A DNA stretch of 64,000 bases, taken from the NCBI RefSeq assembly GCF_002843605.1, contig NZ_CP025263.1, positions 1,618,501-1,682,500 of the forward strand, read 5' to 3'. Shown here one piece after another: positions 8,118 to 16,500 of this stretch. Each line of letters opens with the position of its first letter. Position 1 is the stretch's first letter. The DNA is from Pseudomonas sp. S09G 359 (lineage in GTDB: Bacteria; Pseudomonadota; Gammaproteobacteria; Pseudomonadales; Pseudomonadaceae). Under the pieces are notes generated by a model, which did not search any database, had not been told where the DNA came from, and worked only from the letters and a program-made list of their open reading frames with translations. A program made the position numbers and the translations under genes.

Positions 8118-8191
8118 TGGAGCGGGTAGAGGGAATCGAACCCTCGTCGGAAGCTTGGGAAGCTACTGTTCTACCATTAAACTATACCCGC
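8118..8191 (-). tRNA. tRNA-Gly (anticodon TCC)
   Basis: Read on the minus strand, the 74-base sequence folds into a cloverleaf: acceptor stem GCGGGTA / TACCCGC, D-loop with AATGGTAG, anticodon loop TTCCCAA giving anticodon TCC, T-arm GGTTCGATTCC, and an encoded CCA end. It reads GGA (and GGG by wobble) codons. A terminator follows at 8040-8071. Confidence 0.96.
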
Positions 8192-8260
8192 TCAGAGCGG
8201 CTGACTTTGTACCAGATGTTCGCCGGGATTTGAAGTTTTTCTTCTAAAAATGTGCAGGTC

Positions 8261-8352
8261 TGGCGAGGGAGCTTGCTCGCGCTGGAGTGCTAAGCGCTCC
8301 TGAATGAGTGGGGCTGCTTCGCACCCCAGCGCAAGCAAGCTTGCTCGCCACA
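8261..8352. repeat. REP-type inverted repeat pair
   Basis: The arms TGGCGAGGGAGCTTGCTCGC and its inverted copy ending in TTGCTCGCCA flank a 40-base centre that contains a second palindromic part. This is the common REP/BIME layout of fluorescent pseudomonads. It lies between tRNA-Gly and the 3' end of phaG and may help end or stabilise the phaG mRNA. Confidence 0.85.
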
Positions 8353-8365
8353 GTAAGCCTGCGGT

Positions 8366-9250
8366 TCAAATCGCAAACGCATGCTGTGTCTGGCCTTGGT
8401 GATAACGCAATCGGCTGGCCTGGCGCTGCGGTTTCAGAAAGCCCACCACTGCCTCTTTGCTGTCCCGGCATGCCGCCTTGTGTTCCATATCCAGAAAATG
8501 CCCGGTCGCCTGGATGGTGCTGAAGCTGCTGTTGGGCACGTATTGGCCGAACTGCCGGGCATCCTGGGCGCTGGTGTATTCGTCCCATTCGCCGTTAAGG
8601 AACAGCACTGGCACGTCGATCTGGCGCGCGGCCTTGAGGTAGCACAGCCGGTCGCTGTTGAGCACTTGGCTGATGTGAAAGTGCATCTGCCCGTATTCGT
8701 GCTCGGCCAGGCTGCTCACGTGTTTGTAGTTGAAACGCTTGAACAGCGACGGCAGGTGTTTGCCGATAGTGCTGTTGACCAGGTGGCCGACGCGGTCCCG
8801 GTCGAGGTTGCCGAGGTAGTCGACGCCGCGTTCGAGGTAGTCGCGCATCGGCGCGTTGATCACCGGGGAGAACGAGCTGATCACGGCCTTTTCCACGCGG
8901 CGGGGGCGGTGGGCCAGGGCGACCAGGGTGGCTGCGCCGCCCCAGGAAAATGACAGCACGTGCTCGGCGGCGAAGTGGTCGATCAGTTCCAGAAGGATCT
9001 GGCCTTCGACTTCCTTCGTGAGCATCTGCTCATGACGGTTATGGATTTTGGAGCGACCGGCGTAGGGCTGGTCGTACAAAACCACGTTGAATTGCGGGTA
9101 CAGGCTTTTCACGGTCTGGGCGAAGGAGGCCGTGGTGGCCATGGAGCCATTGACCAGGATGATGGTCTTGTCCGCAGCGTCCGCGCGATAGAACTCCGTG
9201 TAAACCCGATACTGACCCTGTATATCCAACACAGCGATTTCTGGCCTCAT
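8366..9250 (-). CDS. phaG: PhaG, (R)-3-hydroxyacyl-ACP thioesterase / transacylase
   Basis: This 294-residue alpha/beta-hydrolase begins MRPEIAVLDIQGQYRVYTEF, which matches the start of pseudomonad PhaG as I recall it. It also has the NGSMATTASFAQTV stretch shared by PhaG and RhlA, the nucleophile-elbow region SFSWGGAA, the acid region NGEWDEYT and the histidine in GHFLDME. PhaG links fatty-acid synthesis to medium-chain-length polyhydroxyalkanoate by releasing 3-hydroxyacyl chains from ACP. The start at 9250 has AGGAG about 8 bases upstream; the longer frame to 9343 lacks similarity. It stands alone with no rhlB or pha synthase gene here. Confidence 0.92.
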   Translation of the reverse strand: MRPEIAVLDIQGQYRVYTEFYRADAADKTIILVNGSMATTASFAQTVKSLYPQFNVVLYDQPYAGRSKIHNRHEQMLTKEVEGQILLELIDHFAAEHVLSFSWGGAATLVALAHRPRRVEKAVISSFSPVINAPMRDYLERGVDYLGNLDRDRVGHLVNSTIGKHLPSLFKRFNYKHVSSLAEHEYGQMHFHISQVLNSDRLCYLKAARQIDVPVLFLNGEWDEYTSAQDARQFGQYVPNSSFSTIQATGHFLDMEHKAACRDSKEAVVGFLKPQRQASRLRYHQGQTQHAFAI

Positions 9251-9554
9251 GTCGTAAGACTCCTGGCAAGCGGGTAGGGCGCGCAGATCACTCTGCACGA
9301 GCTTTGTGACAGGTAGGCATACGCCTGAAAGATGAAGGCCCATGTCGGTCCGATGACGGCTGGCCGACGGGTGTTGTTATGGCGGGCAATTTGCCTGGAG
9401 GACCCGTGGATAAGGCGCGGGCGGGGCAAAGTGTTTCTTGGAGGTTATAGGCGACTCGCCAGTCATATTTAAACTGGTGAGCTTGATTCAAGCACAGACT
9501 GGGGATGTCGCAAGGGACAGAAATGGGTTTTTGCCATCACCGGCCGAACGGTCG

Positions 9555-10247
9555 TCAGACCTGTTGGATTTCGTTGTAGGTCAGTGCCCGGTATTCACCC
9601 GGCGCCAGCGTCAAATCCAACTCAAGCGGCCCCATGCGTTCGCGGTGCAAGCCGAGCACCTTATTGTTGAAGTGCCCGAACATGCGCTTCACCTGGTGAT
9701 AGCGGCCTTCGATGATGCTCAAGCGCGCCAGGCGCGGGCCCAGCAGTTGCAGCTCGGCCGGTTGGGTGGTCAGGTCTTCAAACGCGAAATACAGGCCCGT
9801 GGCAAAGGTCGCCGCGTACTCGGGGCCGATCTCCTGTTCGGTCTCCACGCGATAGACCTTGGGCAGTTTGGTGGTCGGTTGCGTCAGGCGCCGCGACCAC
9901 TGGCCATCGTTGGTGATCAGCATCAGCCCGGTGGTGTTGAAATCCAGGCGGCCGGCGATATGCAGCTCGCCTTTATCCGGCTCATCCAGCAAGTCCAGCA
10001 CGGTCGGGTGTTGCGGGTCCGAGGTGGCGCTCACGCAACCCTGGGGTTTGTGCAGCATGAAATACCGCGCCGGTTTGCCGGCTTGCAGCACGTCACCGTC
10101 TACGCATACACGGCTGAACTCACGCACCTCATGGTGCGGGTCGCTGACCGCCACGCCGTCGACCGTCACCCGGCGCTCAACCAACAACATGCGAACTTGC
10201 TGACGGTTGAAACGCGGCAGGTTGCTGAGGAAACGATCAACGCGCAT
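9555..10247 (-). CDS. rsuA: 16S rRNA pseudouridine(516) synthase RsuA
   Basis: The 230-residue protein starts with an S4-like RNA-binding domain (about residues 1-50: MRVDRFLSNL, then VRMLLVERRVTVDG). The RsuA/RluB/E/F catalytic domain follows, with the motif GRLDFNTTGLMLITNDG containing the catalytic aspartate and the later motif EGRYHQVKRMFG. It isomerises U516 of 16S rRNA. The start at 10247 begins exactly at the S4 domain and overlaps the upstream CWC-family gene by 11 bases, so the two are likely co-translated. Confidence 0.92.
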   Translation of the reverse strand: MRVDRFLSNLPRFNRQQVRMLLVERRVTVDGVAVSDPHHEVREFSRVCVDGDVLQAGKPARYFMLHKPQGCVSATSDPQHPTVLDLLDEPDKGELHIAGRLDFNTTGLMLITNDGQWSRRLTQPTTKLPKVYRVETEQEIGPEYAATFATGLYFAFEDLTTQPAELQLLGPRLARLSIIEGRYHQVKRMFGHFNNKVLGLHRERMGPLELDLTLAPGEYRALTYNEIQQV

Positions 10248-10449
10248 CGCGGTTACGCAACTGTTCGTCCACCTGGGCGCAACGCGGGCACAGGCAGGCC
10301 TTGTTGCGCAGCGCATCCGGCAGCGCTTCAAGCACCGCCGGGTCGATGGTGACGCTGTAGCACCAGCAGGCCTGGCCTGCGGTGCGTGGGTCGGCCAGGG
10401 TGCAGTCGTTGCGGGCGCCGCAGGCAGGGCAAAGGGTGGGTGTGGTCAT
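10237..10449 (-). CDS. cysteine-rich CWC family protein
   Basis: The 70-residue protein has CPACG near the N-terminus, a CWCY motif at about residues 28-31 and CLCPRC near the C-terminus, which together probably bind zinc. This arrangement is that of the cysteine-rich CWC family, whose function is unknown. Its 3' end overlaps rsuA by 11 bases, a common pairing in pseudomonads. A strong hairpin (10453-10482) separates it from the carboxylase operon upstream. Confidence 0.88.
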   Translation of the reverse strand: MTTPTLCPACGARNDCTLADPRTAGQACWCYSVTIDPAVLEALPDALRNKACLCPRCAQVDEQLRNRDAR

Positions 10450-10452
10450 GGG

Positions 10453-10482
10453 TCGTGCAGGGCCTTGGAAGTCCCTGCACGA
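10453..10482. terminator. perfect hairpin after the carboxylase gene, without a T run
   Basis: TCGTGCAGGG and its exact complement CCCTGCACGA form 10-bp arms around a 10-base loop. The hairpin sits 11 bases after the carboxylase stop and 3 bases before the CWC start. There is no U tract, so it may be a weak terminator, an RNA stabiliser or a protein site. Confidence 0.5.
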
Positions 10483-10493
10483 TACAGCGCCGG

Positions 10494-13400
10494 TCAGTCC
10501 CGTTCCAGCACCACAACCCGCTGCCCGGCGCCGATGCCGCTTCCCGGCTGCACGGGAATCTCGCGCACCACGCCGGCAAAGGGTGCCAGCACTGGGATTT
10601 CCATTTTCATCGACTCCAGAATCACCAGCACATCGCCCGCCGCCACGCGTTCACCGGCGGCCACCTGGACCTGCCAGAGGTTGCCGGCGATATGGCTGTC
10701 GATGCTGTACTCGTTGGCCTGCAGCGGCGTGTCTGCGCCCAGTGGCGCCGCCAGCTCTTCGCTGTCGAAGTGCGCTTGGCCGCTGGCGATCCAGCGTTCG
10801 CGCTCGGCGTTGAAGGCGTGCTGCTGGTGCTCGCGGAAGGCGTTGATGCCTGAGGCTTCCCGCGCCAGAAAGGCCTGGTAGTCCGCCAGGTTCAGCACGC
10901 TGTCTTCGATGTTCAGTTCGAAGCGCCCCAGAGGGAAGTCCCGACGAATCTGCAGCAGCTCGTCGCTGCTCACCGGGTAGAACCGGATCTGGTCGAAGAA
11001 GCGCAGCAACCACGGCTTGCCCTCAAACGCGGCGACGTCCCGATAGCGGTTCCACATCTGCAAGGTGCGCCCCACGAATTGATAGCCGCCGGGTCCTTCC
11101 ATGCCATACACGCAGAGGTAGGCGCCACCAATGCCCACCGAGTTTTCGGCGGTCCAGGTGCGGGCCGGGTTGTATTTGGTGGTGACCAGGCGATGGCGCG
11201 GGTCCAGCGGCGTGGCCACCGGGGCGCCGAGGTAGACGTCGCCCAGGCCCATCACCAGGTAGCTGGCATCGAACACCGTGTGGCGCACTGCGTCGAGGTT
11301 GGCCAGGTCGTTGATACGGCGAATGAACTCCAGGTTGCTCGGGCACCAGGGCGCGTCCTTGCGCACGGTGGTCATGTATTTGTCGATGGCCAGCTGGCAC
11401 GCCGGGTCATCCCAGGACAGCGGCAAGTGCACAATGCGCGACGGCACTTGCAGGTTTTGCCGGGCGCACACGGCGGCCCAGTCGTCGGTGATCAGCGCCA
11501 GCAGGTCGGCCAGGGGCAGTTGCTCGGGTTGGTAGTGGATCTGCAGCGAGCGGATGCCCGGGGTCAGGTCGATTACCCCATGCAGCGCGCGGGTTTCGAG
11601 GGCTTGCATCAGGGCGTGGCCACGAAAGCGCAGCACCAGGTCCAGCTCGGGGGCGCCGATTTCCAGCAGCAGGTGGGTGTCGCCGGCGAGGCGCGCGACC
11701 AGGCGGGTGTCGGCGTGGCCGATGTCCAATACCACAGGCGACGCGGTCAAATGTGGGAGTGGGCTCTCCCGCGATGGCCTCACCTCGGTCTGGCTGTCGG
11801 ACCGCGTCGCCTGCATCGCGGGCAAGCCCGGCTCCCCCACTTGATCCCATTTCAGGGCCAGGTCGCGGGCGGTTTTGAGGTCGATGGGTTCGAAGCGGAG
11901 TTTGTCCCCGGCCTTGAGCTGCCCCAACTGCCACAGGTCCGCCTCGATCACTGTGACCGGGCACACGAACCCGCCCAGGCTTGGCCCGTCCGGGCCAAGG
12001 ATCACCGGCATATCCCCGGTAAAATCCACCGCGCCGATGGCATAGGGGTTGTCGTGGATGTTCGACGGGTGCAGCCCGGCTTCACCGCCGTCGGTGCGCG
12101 CCCACACGGGCTTGGGCCCGATCAGCCGCACGCCGGTGCGGCTGGAGTTGAAGTGCACTTCCCACTGCGTGGCGAAAAAGGTGTCGATGTACTCGGGCTT
12201 GAAGTATTCCGGCGCGCCATGGGGACCGTAGATCACGCGCAGGGTGCGGGTCTGCGCCAGCGCTTCGGCGACCATTGCTTGTCCTGCGCGCATGTCTTCC
12301 AGGGGCAACAAATGCAACACATCACCGGCGCGCAAAGCCCGCCCACCATGGCCACCGAACTGGCCGAGGGTGAAGGTACTTTTGCTCCCCAGATAATCCG
12401 GCACTTGCAGCCCGCCACGCAGGCAAAGGTAGCTGCGTGCGCCTGCCCCCGCGATTGTGCCCAGGCTCAATGTGGCCCCGGCAGGGATTAGCAGCGCCGT
12501 GTTCATCGGCACCGGCTGGTCATTCAACAGCAGTGGGATCTGTGCACCGGTCACCGCGACCACCGCCGCACAATTGAAGCGCAGCAGTGGACCACTCATG
12601 GTGATTTCCAGCGCGGCGGCACCCTCGTTATTGCCCAGCAGGCGATTGCCCAATCGCAGCGCGCGGCTGTCCATCGGCCCCGACGGCGGCACACCCACGG
12701 CCCAGTAACCCAGGCGGCCGGGGTAGTCCTGCACACTGGTTTGCGTACCGGCGCTGAGCACTTCGAACGTCTCGGCGACGTAGACCAGGTCTTCCAGGCA
12801 ACGCGTCCACGGCCGGCCACTGGCGAAAGGGGCCGCGAGGAGGATCTGGCGCAGGTAATCGCGGTTGGTTTCCACGCCGTAGAGCTGGCTGCCACTCAAG
12901 GCATGATGCAGATCCAGGCGCGCCTGTTCGCGGGTTGGCGCCCATGTGATGAGCTTGGCGATCATCGGGTCGAAGTACGGTGGGATCTCACAACCGGCCT
13001 CCACCCAGGTGTCGATGCGCAGGCCGTCGGCGCGGGGGAAGTCCACGCGGGTCAACAGCCCAGGGCTGGGCTGGAAATCCCGGCCGGGATCCTCCGCATA
13101 CAACCGGGCCTGAATCGCATGGCCCTGGGGTTTCAAATCCAGGCTGTGCAACGGTGGCATTTCCCCCGCTGCCAGTTGCACCATCCAGCGCACCAGGTCC
13201 ACGCCCCACACTTGTTCGGTCACGCCGTGTTCCACTTGCAGGCGCGTGTTCACTTCGAGGAAATAGAAGCGGCCGTCGGTGCTGTCGAAGATAAATTCCA
13301 CGGTGCCGGCGCTGCGATAATTCACCGCCTTGGCCAGGGTGATCGCCGCCGCGCACAGGGCCTCGGCCATGCCGTCGGGCAGGTTTGGCGCGGGGGTTTC

Positions 13401-14117
13401 TTCGAGGACTTTCTGGTTGCGCCGCTGTACGGAACAGTCGCGCACACCGAGGGCGATGACTGCTCCCGCGCCATCGCCGAACACCTGCACTTCCAGGTGA
13501 CGCGCATGCTCGATGTATTTCTCGATAAACACACCGGCATCACTGAAGTTGTTCTGCCCCAGGCGCTTGACCGCCTCGAAACTCTCACTTAACTCCACCG
13601 CGTTGCGGCACACACGCATGCCGATACCGCCACCGCCGGCGGTGCTTTTGAGCATCACCGGGTAGCCCACACGGTCGGCGGCGAGCAGGGCGGCATCGAG
13701 GCCGTCGAGCAGCTCGGTGCCTTCCAGCAAGGGGATCTGATGGCTCTTGGCCAACGCCCGCGCGGTGTGCTTTAGGCCGAATACGCGCAGCTGCTCAGGC
13801 GTTGGCCCGACAAAAGCGATACCGGCGTTTTCACAGGCTTCGGCAAAGGCCGCGTTTTCCGACAGGAAGCCGTAGCCGGGGTGGATCGCCTTGGCGCCAC
13901 AGGCCTTGGCGATGGCGAGGATTTTTTCCACTGCCAGGTAAGTACCGGCCGCCGCGCCTTCCCCCAGGCTATAGGCCTCGTCGGCTTGTTGGATATGCAG
14001 GCTGGCGGCATCGGCTTCGGCGTACACGGCGATGCCCTTGACCTGAAGCTCGCGCAGGGTACGCAGGATGCGACAGGCGATGGCGCCACGGTTGGCGATG
14101 AGCAGTTTTTCAAACAT
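10494..14117 (-). CDS. uca: biotin-dependent urea/guanidine carboxylase
   Basis: The 1207-residue enzyme has, in order: biotin carboxylase with ATP-grasp (about 1-445; MFEKLLIANRGAIACRILR start, ATP loop GGGGIGMRV); carboxyltransferase part CT_A_B (about 470-745; SVQDYPGRLGYWAVGVP); CT_C_D (about 800-1040); and a biotinyl domain with ESMKMEIP, biotinylated Lys near 1171. It uses ATP and bicarbonate to carboxylate urea or guanidine. The guanidine-I riboswitch and the two associated proteins favour guanidine. Residues about 759-789, between the two carboxyltransferase parts, are encoded by an in-frame REP pair. No allophanate hydrolase gene follows. The start at 14117 lies exactly at the family N-terminus; the longer frame to 14291 runs through another REP and is rejected. 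Confidence 0.93.
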   Translation of the reverse strand: MFEKLLIANRGAIACRILRTLRELQVKGIAVYAEADAASLHIQQADEAYSLGEGAAAGTYLAVEKILAIAKACGAKAIHPGYGFLSENAAFAEACENAGIAFVGPTPEQLRVFGLKHTARALAKSHQIPLLEGTELLDGLDAALLAADRVGYPVMLKSTAGGGGIGMRVCRNAVELSESFEAVKRLGQNNFSDAGVFIEKYIEHARHLEVQVFGDGAGAVIALGVRDCSVQRRNQKVLEETPAPNLPDGMAEALCAAAITLAKAVNYRSAGTVEFIFDSTDGRFYFLEVNTRLQVEHGVTEQVWGVDLVRWMVQLAAGEMPPLHSLDLKPQGHAIQARLYAEDPGRDFQPSPGLLTRVDFPRADGLRIDTWVEAGCEIPPYFDPMIAKLITWAPTREQARLDLHHALSGSQLYGVETNRDYLRQILLAAPFASGRPWTRCLEDLVYVAETFEVLSAGTQTSVQDYPGRLGYWAVGVPPSGPMDSRALRLGNRLLGNNEGAAALEITMSGPLLRFNCAAVVAVTGAQIPLLLNDQPVPMNTALLIPAGATLSLGTIAGAGARSYLCLRGGLQVPDYLGSKSTFTLGQFGGHGGRALRAGDVLHLLPLEDMRAGQAMVAEALAQTRTLRVIYGPHGAPEYFKPEYIDTFFATQWEVHFNSSRTGVRLIGPKPVWARTDGGEAGLHPSNIHDNPYAIGAVDFTGDMPVILGPDGPSLGGFVCPVTVIEADLWQLGQLKAGDKLRFEPIDLKTARDLALKWDQVGEPGLPAMQATRSDSQTEVRPSRESPLPHLTASPVVLDIGHADTRLVARLAGDTHLLLEIGAPELDLVLRFRGHALMQALETRALHGVIDLTPGIRSLQIHYQPEQLPLADLLALITDDWAAVCARQNLQVPSRIVHLPLSWDDPACQLAIDKYMTTVRKDAPWCPSNLEFIRRINDLANLDAVRHTVFDASYLVMGLGDVYLGAPVATPLDPRHRLVTTKYNPARTWTAENSVGIGGAYLCVYGMEGPGGYQFVGRTLQMWNRYRDVAAFEGKPWLLRFFDQIRFYPVSSDELLQIRRDFPLGRFELNIEDSVLNLADYQAFLAREASGINAFREHQQHAFNAERERWIASGQAHFDSEELAAPLGADTPLQANEYSIDSHIAGNLWQVQVAAGERVAAGDVLVILESMKMEIPVLAPFAGVVREIPVQPGSGIGAGQRVVVLERD
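11751..11842. repeat. REP inverted repeat pair inside the carboxylase coding sequence
   Basis: The arm starting ATGTGGGAGTGGGCTCTCCC and the inverted arm ending GGCTCCCCCACT are about 90 bases apart and belong to the same REP family as the element at 14204-14294. The segment is translated as an Arg/Ser/Pro-rich stretch in the linker between CT_A_B and CT_C_D, with no stop or frameshift. Confidence 0.85.
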
Positions 14118-14203
14118 GGCAAAACCCTGCGGGTCGTCCCGCAAAGTGAGGTACACGCCAGGGTCGTCCATGGCGCAAGTCTCGGGAGTTGATGGAGATC
14201 CCT

Positions 14204-14294
14204 TGTGGGAGGGGGCTTGCCCCCGATAGCGGTGGTTCAGTAAAAATATGTGTAACTGACCCGCCGCCATCGGGGGCAAGCCCCCTCCCACATT
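14204..14294. repeat. REP inverted repeat pair upstream of the carboxylase gene
   Basis: The arms TGTGGGAGGGGGCTTGCCCC and GGGGCAAGCCCCCTCCCACA are perfect over about 20 bases, separated by about 50 bases. The element fills most of the 257-base gap between the associated-protein gene and the carboxylase start, so it lies in the operon mRNA. Confidence 0.9.
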
Positions 14295-14374
14295 TGATCT
14301 TCATCGTTTTCGCAGGCACTGCCCGGCGCGGGACTGGCACAGGGCGAACAACCACTCACGCAACCGCTTCATTT

Positions 14375-15004
14375 TCAGTTCCATACCAACACCTCCGCCG
14401 GAGTGGGGTTGTAGCCATTACACGGGTTGTTCAACTGCGGGCAGTTGGAGATCAACACGATCACGTCCATTTCCGCGCGCAGTTCGACGTATTTGCCGGG
14501 GGCGCTGATGCCGTCTTCGAAGGTCAGCCCGCCGTCGGCCGTGACCGGTACATTCATGAAGAAATTGATGTTCGGCCCGATGTCGCTTTTACCCAGCCGG
14601 CCGTCGTGGGCACAGGCGCGCAGGTAGTTGTCGCGGCAGCTGTGCATGTAGCGTTTTTCCAGGGCGTAGCGCACGGTGTTGCTCTCTTGGGCGCAGGCGC
14701 CGCCGAGGGTGTCGTGGTTGCCGCAGGTGTCGTCGACGATGGTCAGCAGCGGCCGGCCGAGGTTGGAATACAGCACGCTGCCGGTGCCCAGGTACACGCG
14801 GTTCTGCCGGCGCAGAGTGCGCTGCACGTCGTAACGTTCCTTGGGGTTCTCAGCGCTGTAGAACAGCGTATCCACCGCCTGGTTGCCCTCCAGGTCGAGG
14901 ATGCGCAGGGTCTGGCCGGCCTTGACCTCCATCAGCCACGGCTCGCCGGCGGGGATGGTGGCGCGGTACACGGCCGCGTCCGGTTGTTTGGTTGCGATAG
15001 ACAT
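14375..15004 (-). CDS. urea-amidolyase-associated protein 2 (UAAP2; carboxyguanidine deiminase subunit)
   Basis: The 209-residue DUF1989-type protein has the motifs [36 protein letters not shown] and [14 protein letters not shown]. Metal-binding residues are likely among the conserved Asp, Cys and His. With its partner it is reported in related bacteria to deiminate carboxyguanidine to allophanate, releasing ammonia. The ATG at 15004 is 9 bases from the stop of the partner gene, in the fixed order UAAP1-UAAP2-carboxylase. It is cytoplasmic, with no signal peptide. The enzymatic role is from the literature on the family, not from this sequence. Confidence 0.9.
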   Translation of the reverse strand: MSIATKQPDAAVYRATIPAGEPWLMEVKAGQTLRILDLEGNQAVDTLFYSAENPKERYDVQRTLRRQNRVYLGTGSVLYSNLGRPLLTIVDDTCGNHDTLGGACAQESNTVRYALEKRYMHSCRDNYLRACAHDGRLGKSDIGPNINFFMNVPVTADGGLTFEDGISAPGKYVELRAEMDVIVLISNCPQLNNPCNGYNPTPAEVLVWN

Positions 15005-15013
15005 GGCAGCTCC

Positions 15014-15739
15014 TCAGGCGAACAGACGGTCGGTGTTGATAAAGCCGCGCTCGTTTTCCGGGCGCGAGGTGCGGCAGTGTTCGGCGACGCTTTTGTCGGC
15101 GTTCATCCAGCTGAGTTTCAGCGGCTGCGGCGCGTACTCGGGGTTGGGGTCCATCGGGTGTTGCAGGGCGGTGAGCACCACCAGGGTGTCCATCGGCGCG
15201 TAGAGTTCGATGTAGTCGCCGGCCTTGGAATTGCCGGGCACAAAGTGCAGACCACCGTCGTTATCGACGTTGGCTCGGCTGAACAGGTTGAGAGTCATCA
15301 GCAGGTCGGACAGGCCCAGGCCCCACTTGCCCAATTCCACCAGCAGGTTGTCGGTGCCGTTGCGGTAGAAGCCGTTGCGCAGTTCCTGATAGCGGCCCTG
15401 GCCGTATTTTTCGGCGACCTCGGCGGCGCACAGCACGCCGCCGATGCTGTCACTCCAGCCGCAGGTGTCGGCGCTGATCGCGGCCAGCACGCGGCCCATG
15501 TCCGAGTACAGGCAGTGGCCACGGGTGAGCTTGGCGGTGTGTTGGCATTTGAGGCTGTCGGGCAGGTTCAGGCGCTCGGTTTTTTCGTTGGCGTTGAGCA
15601 GGGTCAGGCTGACATTCGCACCGCCACGGATGTCGGTGAGGCGCAGCAGTTGGCCGCGCTTGAGCACGAACGAACGGTGGCCGCCGCCGGGCAGCATTTC
15701 TTCGGCGAAGGGCGGGAACAGTTGGCTGGAATCGGTCAT
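15014..15739 (-). CDS. urea-amidolyase-associated protein 1 (UAAP1; carboxyguanidine deiminase subunit)
   Basis: The 241-residue DUF1989-type protein is a paralogue of its downstream neighbour, sharing the patterns GANVSLTLLNANEKTERLN, SADTCGWSDSIGG and LMTLNLFSRANVDNDGG. The two probably form the heteromeric carboxyguanidine deiminase. The start at 15739 overlaps the stop of the ATPase gene by four bases, indicating translational coupling. The much longer frame to 15943 runs back into the ATPase gene and is rejected. Confidence 0.9.
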   Translation of the reverse strand: MTDSSQLFPPFAEEMLPGGGHRSFVLKRGQLLRLTDIRGGANVSLTLLNANEKTERLNLPDSLKCQHTAKLTRGHCLYSDMGRVLAAISADTCGWSDSIGGVLCAAEVAEKYGQGRYQELRNGFYRNGTDNLLVELGKWGLGLSDLLMTLNLFSRANVDNDGGLHFVPGNSKAGDYIELYAPMDTLVVLTALQHPMDPNPEYAPQPLKLSWMNADKSVAEHCRTSRPENERGFINTDRLFA

Positions 15740-16500
15740 TTGGAAGTGGCTCCAAGTTCGGCGGCGAGCGCTTTGCGGCGCTCGCTGTTCAAAGGGATGT
15801 CGTAGGTAATGCGGGCGCCATAGGCACCGGGGGCGTGGGGGTCGACGCGAACCTTGTCGAATACCAGCAGGCGTGTACCGAGGCTGAAGCCTTCGCTCAG
15901 GTCGTGGGTGACCATGAACACCGTCAGGCGGGTTTCGCGCCACAGCTCCAGCAGCAACTGGTGCATGTCTTTGCGAATGCCCGGGTCGAGGGCGCCGAAG
16001 GGTTCATCCAGCAGCAACACGCGGGGCTGCATGATCAAGGCCTGGGCGATGGCCAGGCGCTGTTGCATACCGCCGGAGAGCTGCGCGGGGTACTTGCCAA
16101 GGGCATGGCCGAGGCCGACTTTGTGCAGCAACGCGGCGGCCTGTTCACGGGCGTCCTTTTTGGCCTGGCCAAACAGTCGGCCGAGCAGGCGTGAGCGCGG
16201 CAGCTCAAGGCCGAGGACGACGTTATCCAGCACGCTCAAATGCGCGAATACCGAGTAGCGCTGGAACACCACGCCACGGCTGGCATCCGGCTCGGCGGCC
16301 AGCGGTTGGCCGTCGAGCAGGATCGTGCCTTTGCTCGCGGTTTCCTGGCCCAGCAACAGGCGCAGGAAGGTCGACTTGCCACACCCGGAGGTGCCCACCA
16401 GCGTGCAGAATTCACCCTCGGCCACCTGCAGGTTGAGGCCCTCCAGCACCACTTGGTCGCCATAGCGCTGCCACACATTATTGACGCTGATAAAACTCAT
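15736..16500 (-). CDS. ABC transporter ATP-binding protein (urea/guanidine uptake)
   Basis: The 254-residue ATPase has Walker A GTSGCGKST (about residues 36-44), signature LSGGMQQRLAIAQAL, Walker B VLLLDEPFGALD and the H-loop MVTHDLSEG. This is the taurine/nitrate (SsuB/TauB) type of ABC ATPase. It overlaps the permease stop and the UAAP1 start by four bases each, so it is embedded in one operon. It powers import through the neighbouring permease. A longer open frame reaching 17100 covers permease sequence in another frame and is not real. Confidence 0.93.
   Translation of the reverse strand: MSFISVNNVWQRYGDQVVLEGLNLQVAEGEFCTLVGTSGCGKSTFLRLLLGQETASKGTILLDGQPLAAEPDASRGVVFQRYSVFAHLSVLDNVVLGLELPRSRLLGRLFGQAKKDAREQAAALLHKVGLGHALGKYPAQLSGGMQQRLAIAQALIMQPRVLLLDEPFGALDPGIRKDMHQLLLELWRETRLTVFMVTHDLSEGFSLGTRLLVFDKVRVDPHAPGAYGARITYDIPLNSERRKALAAELGATSK

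Noticed and set aside
14189..15805. 538-codon plus-strand open frame
   Set aside because: It lies opposite UAAP1 and UAAP2, is rich in Val/Gly/Ala/His/Gln as expected of an antisense frame of GC-rich coding DNA, and runs across a REP.
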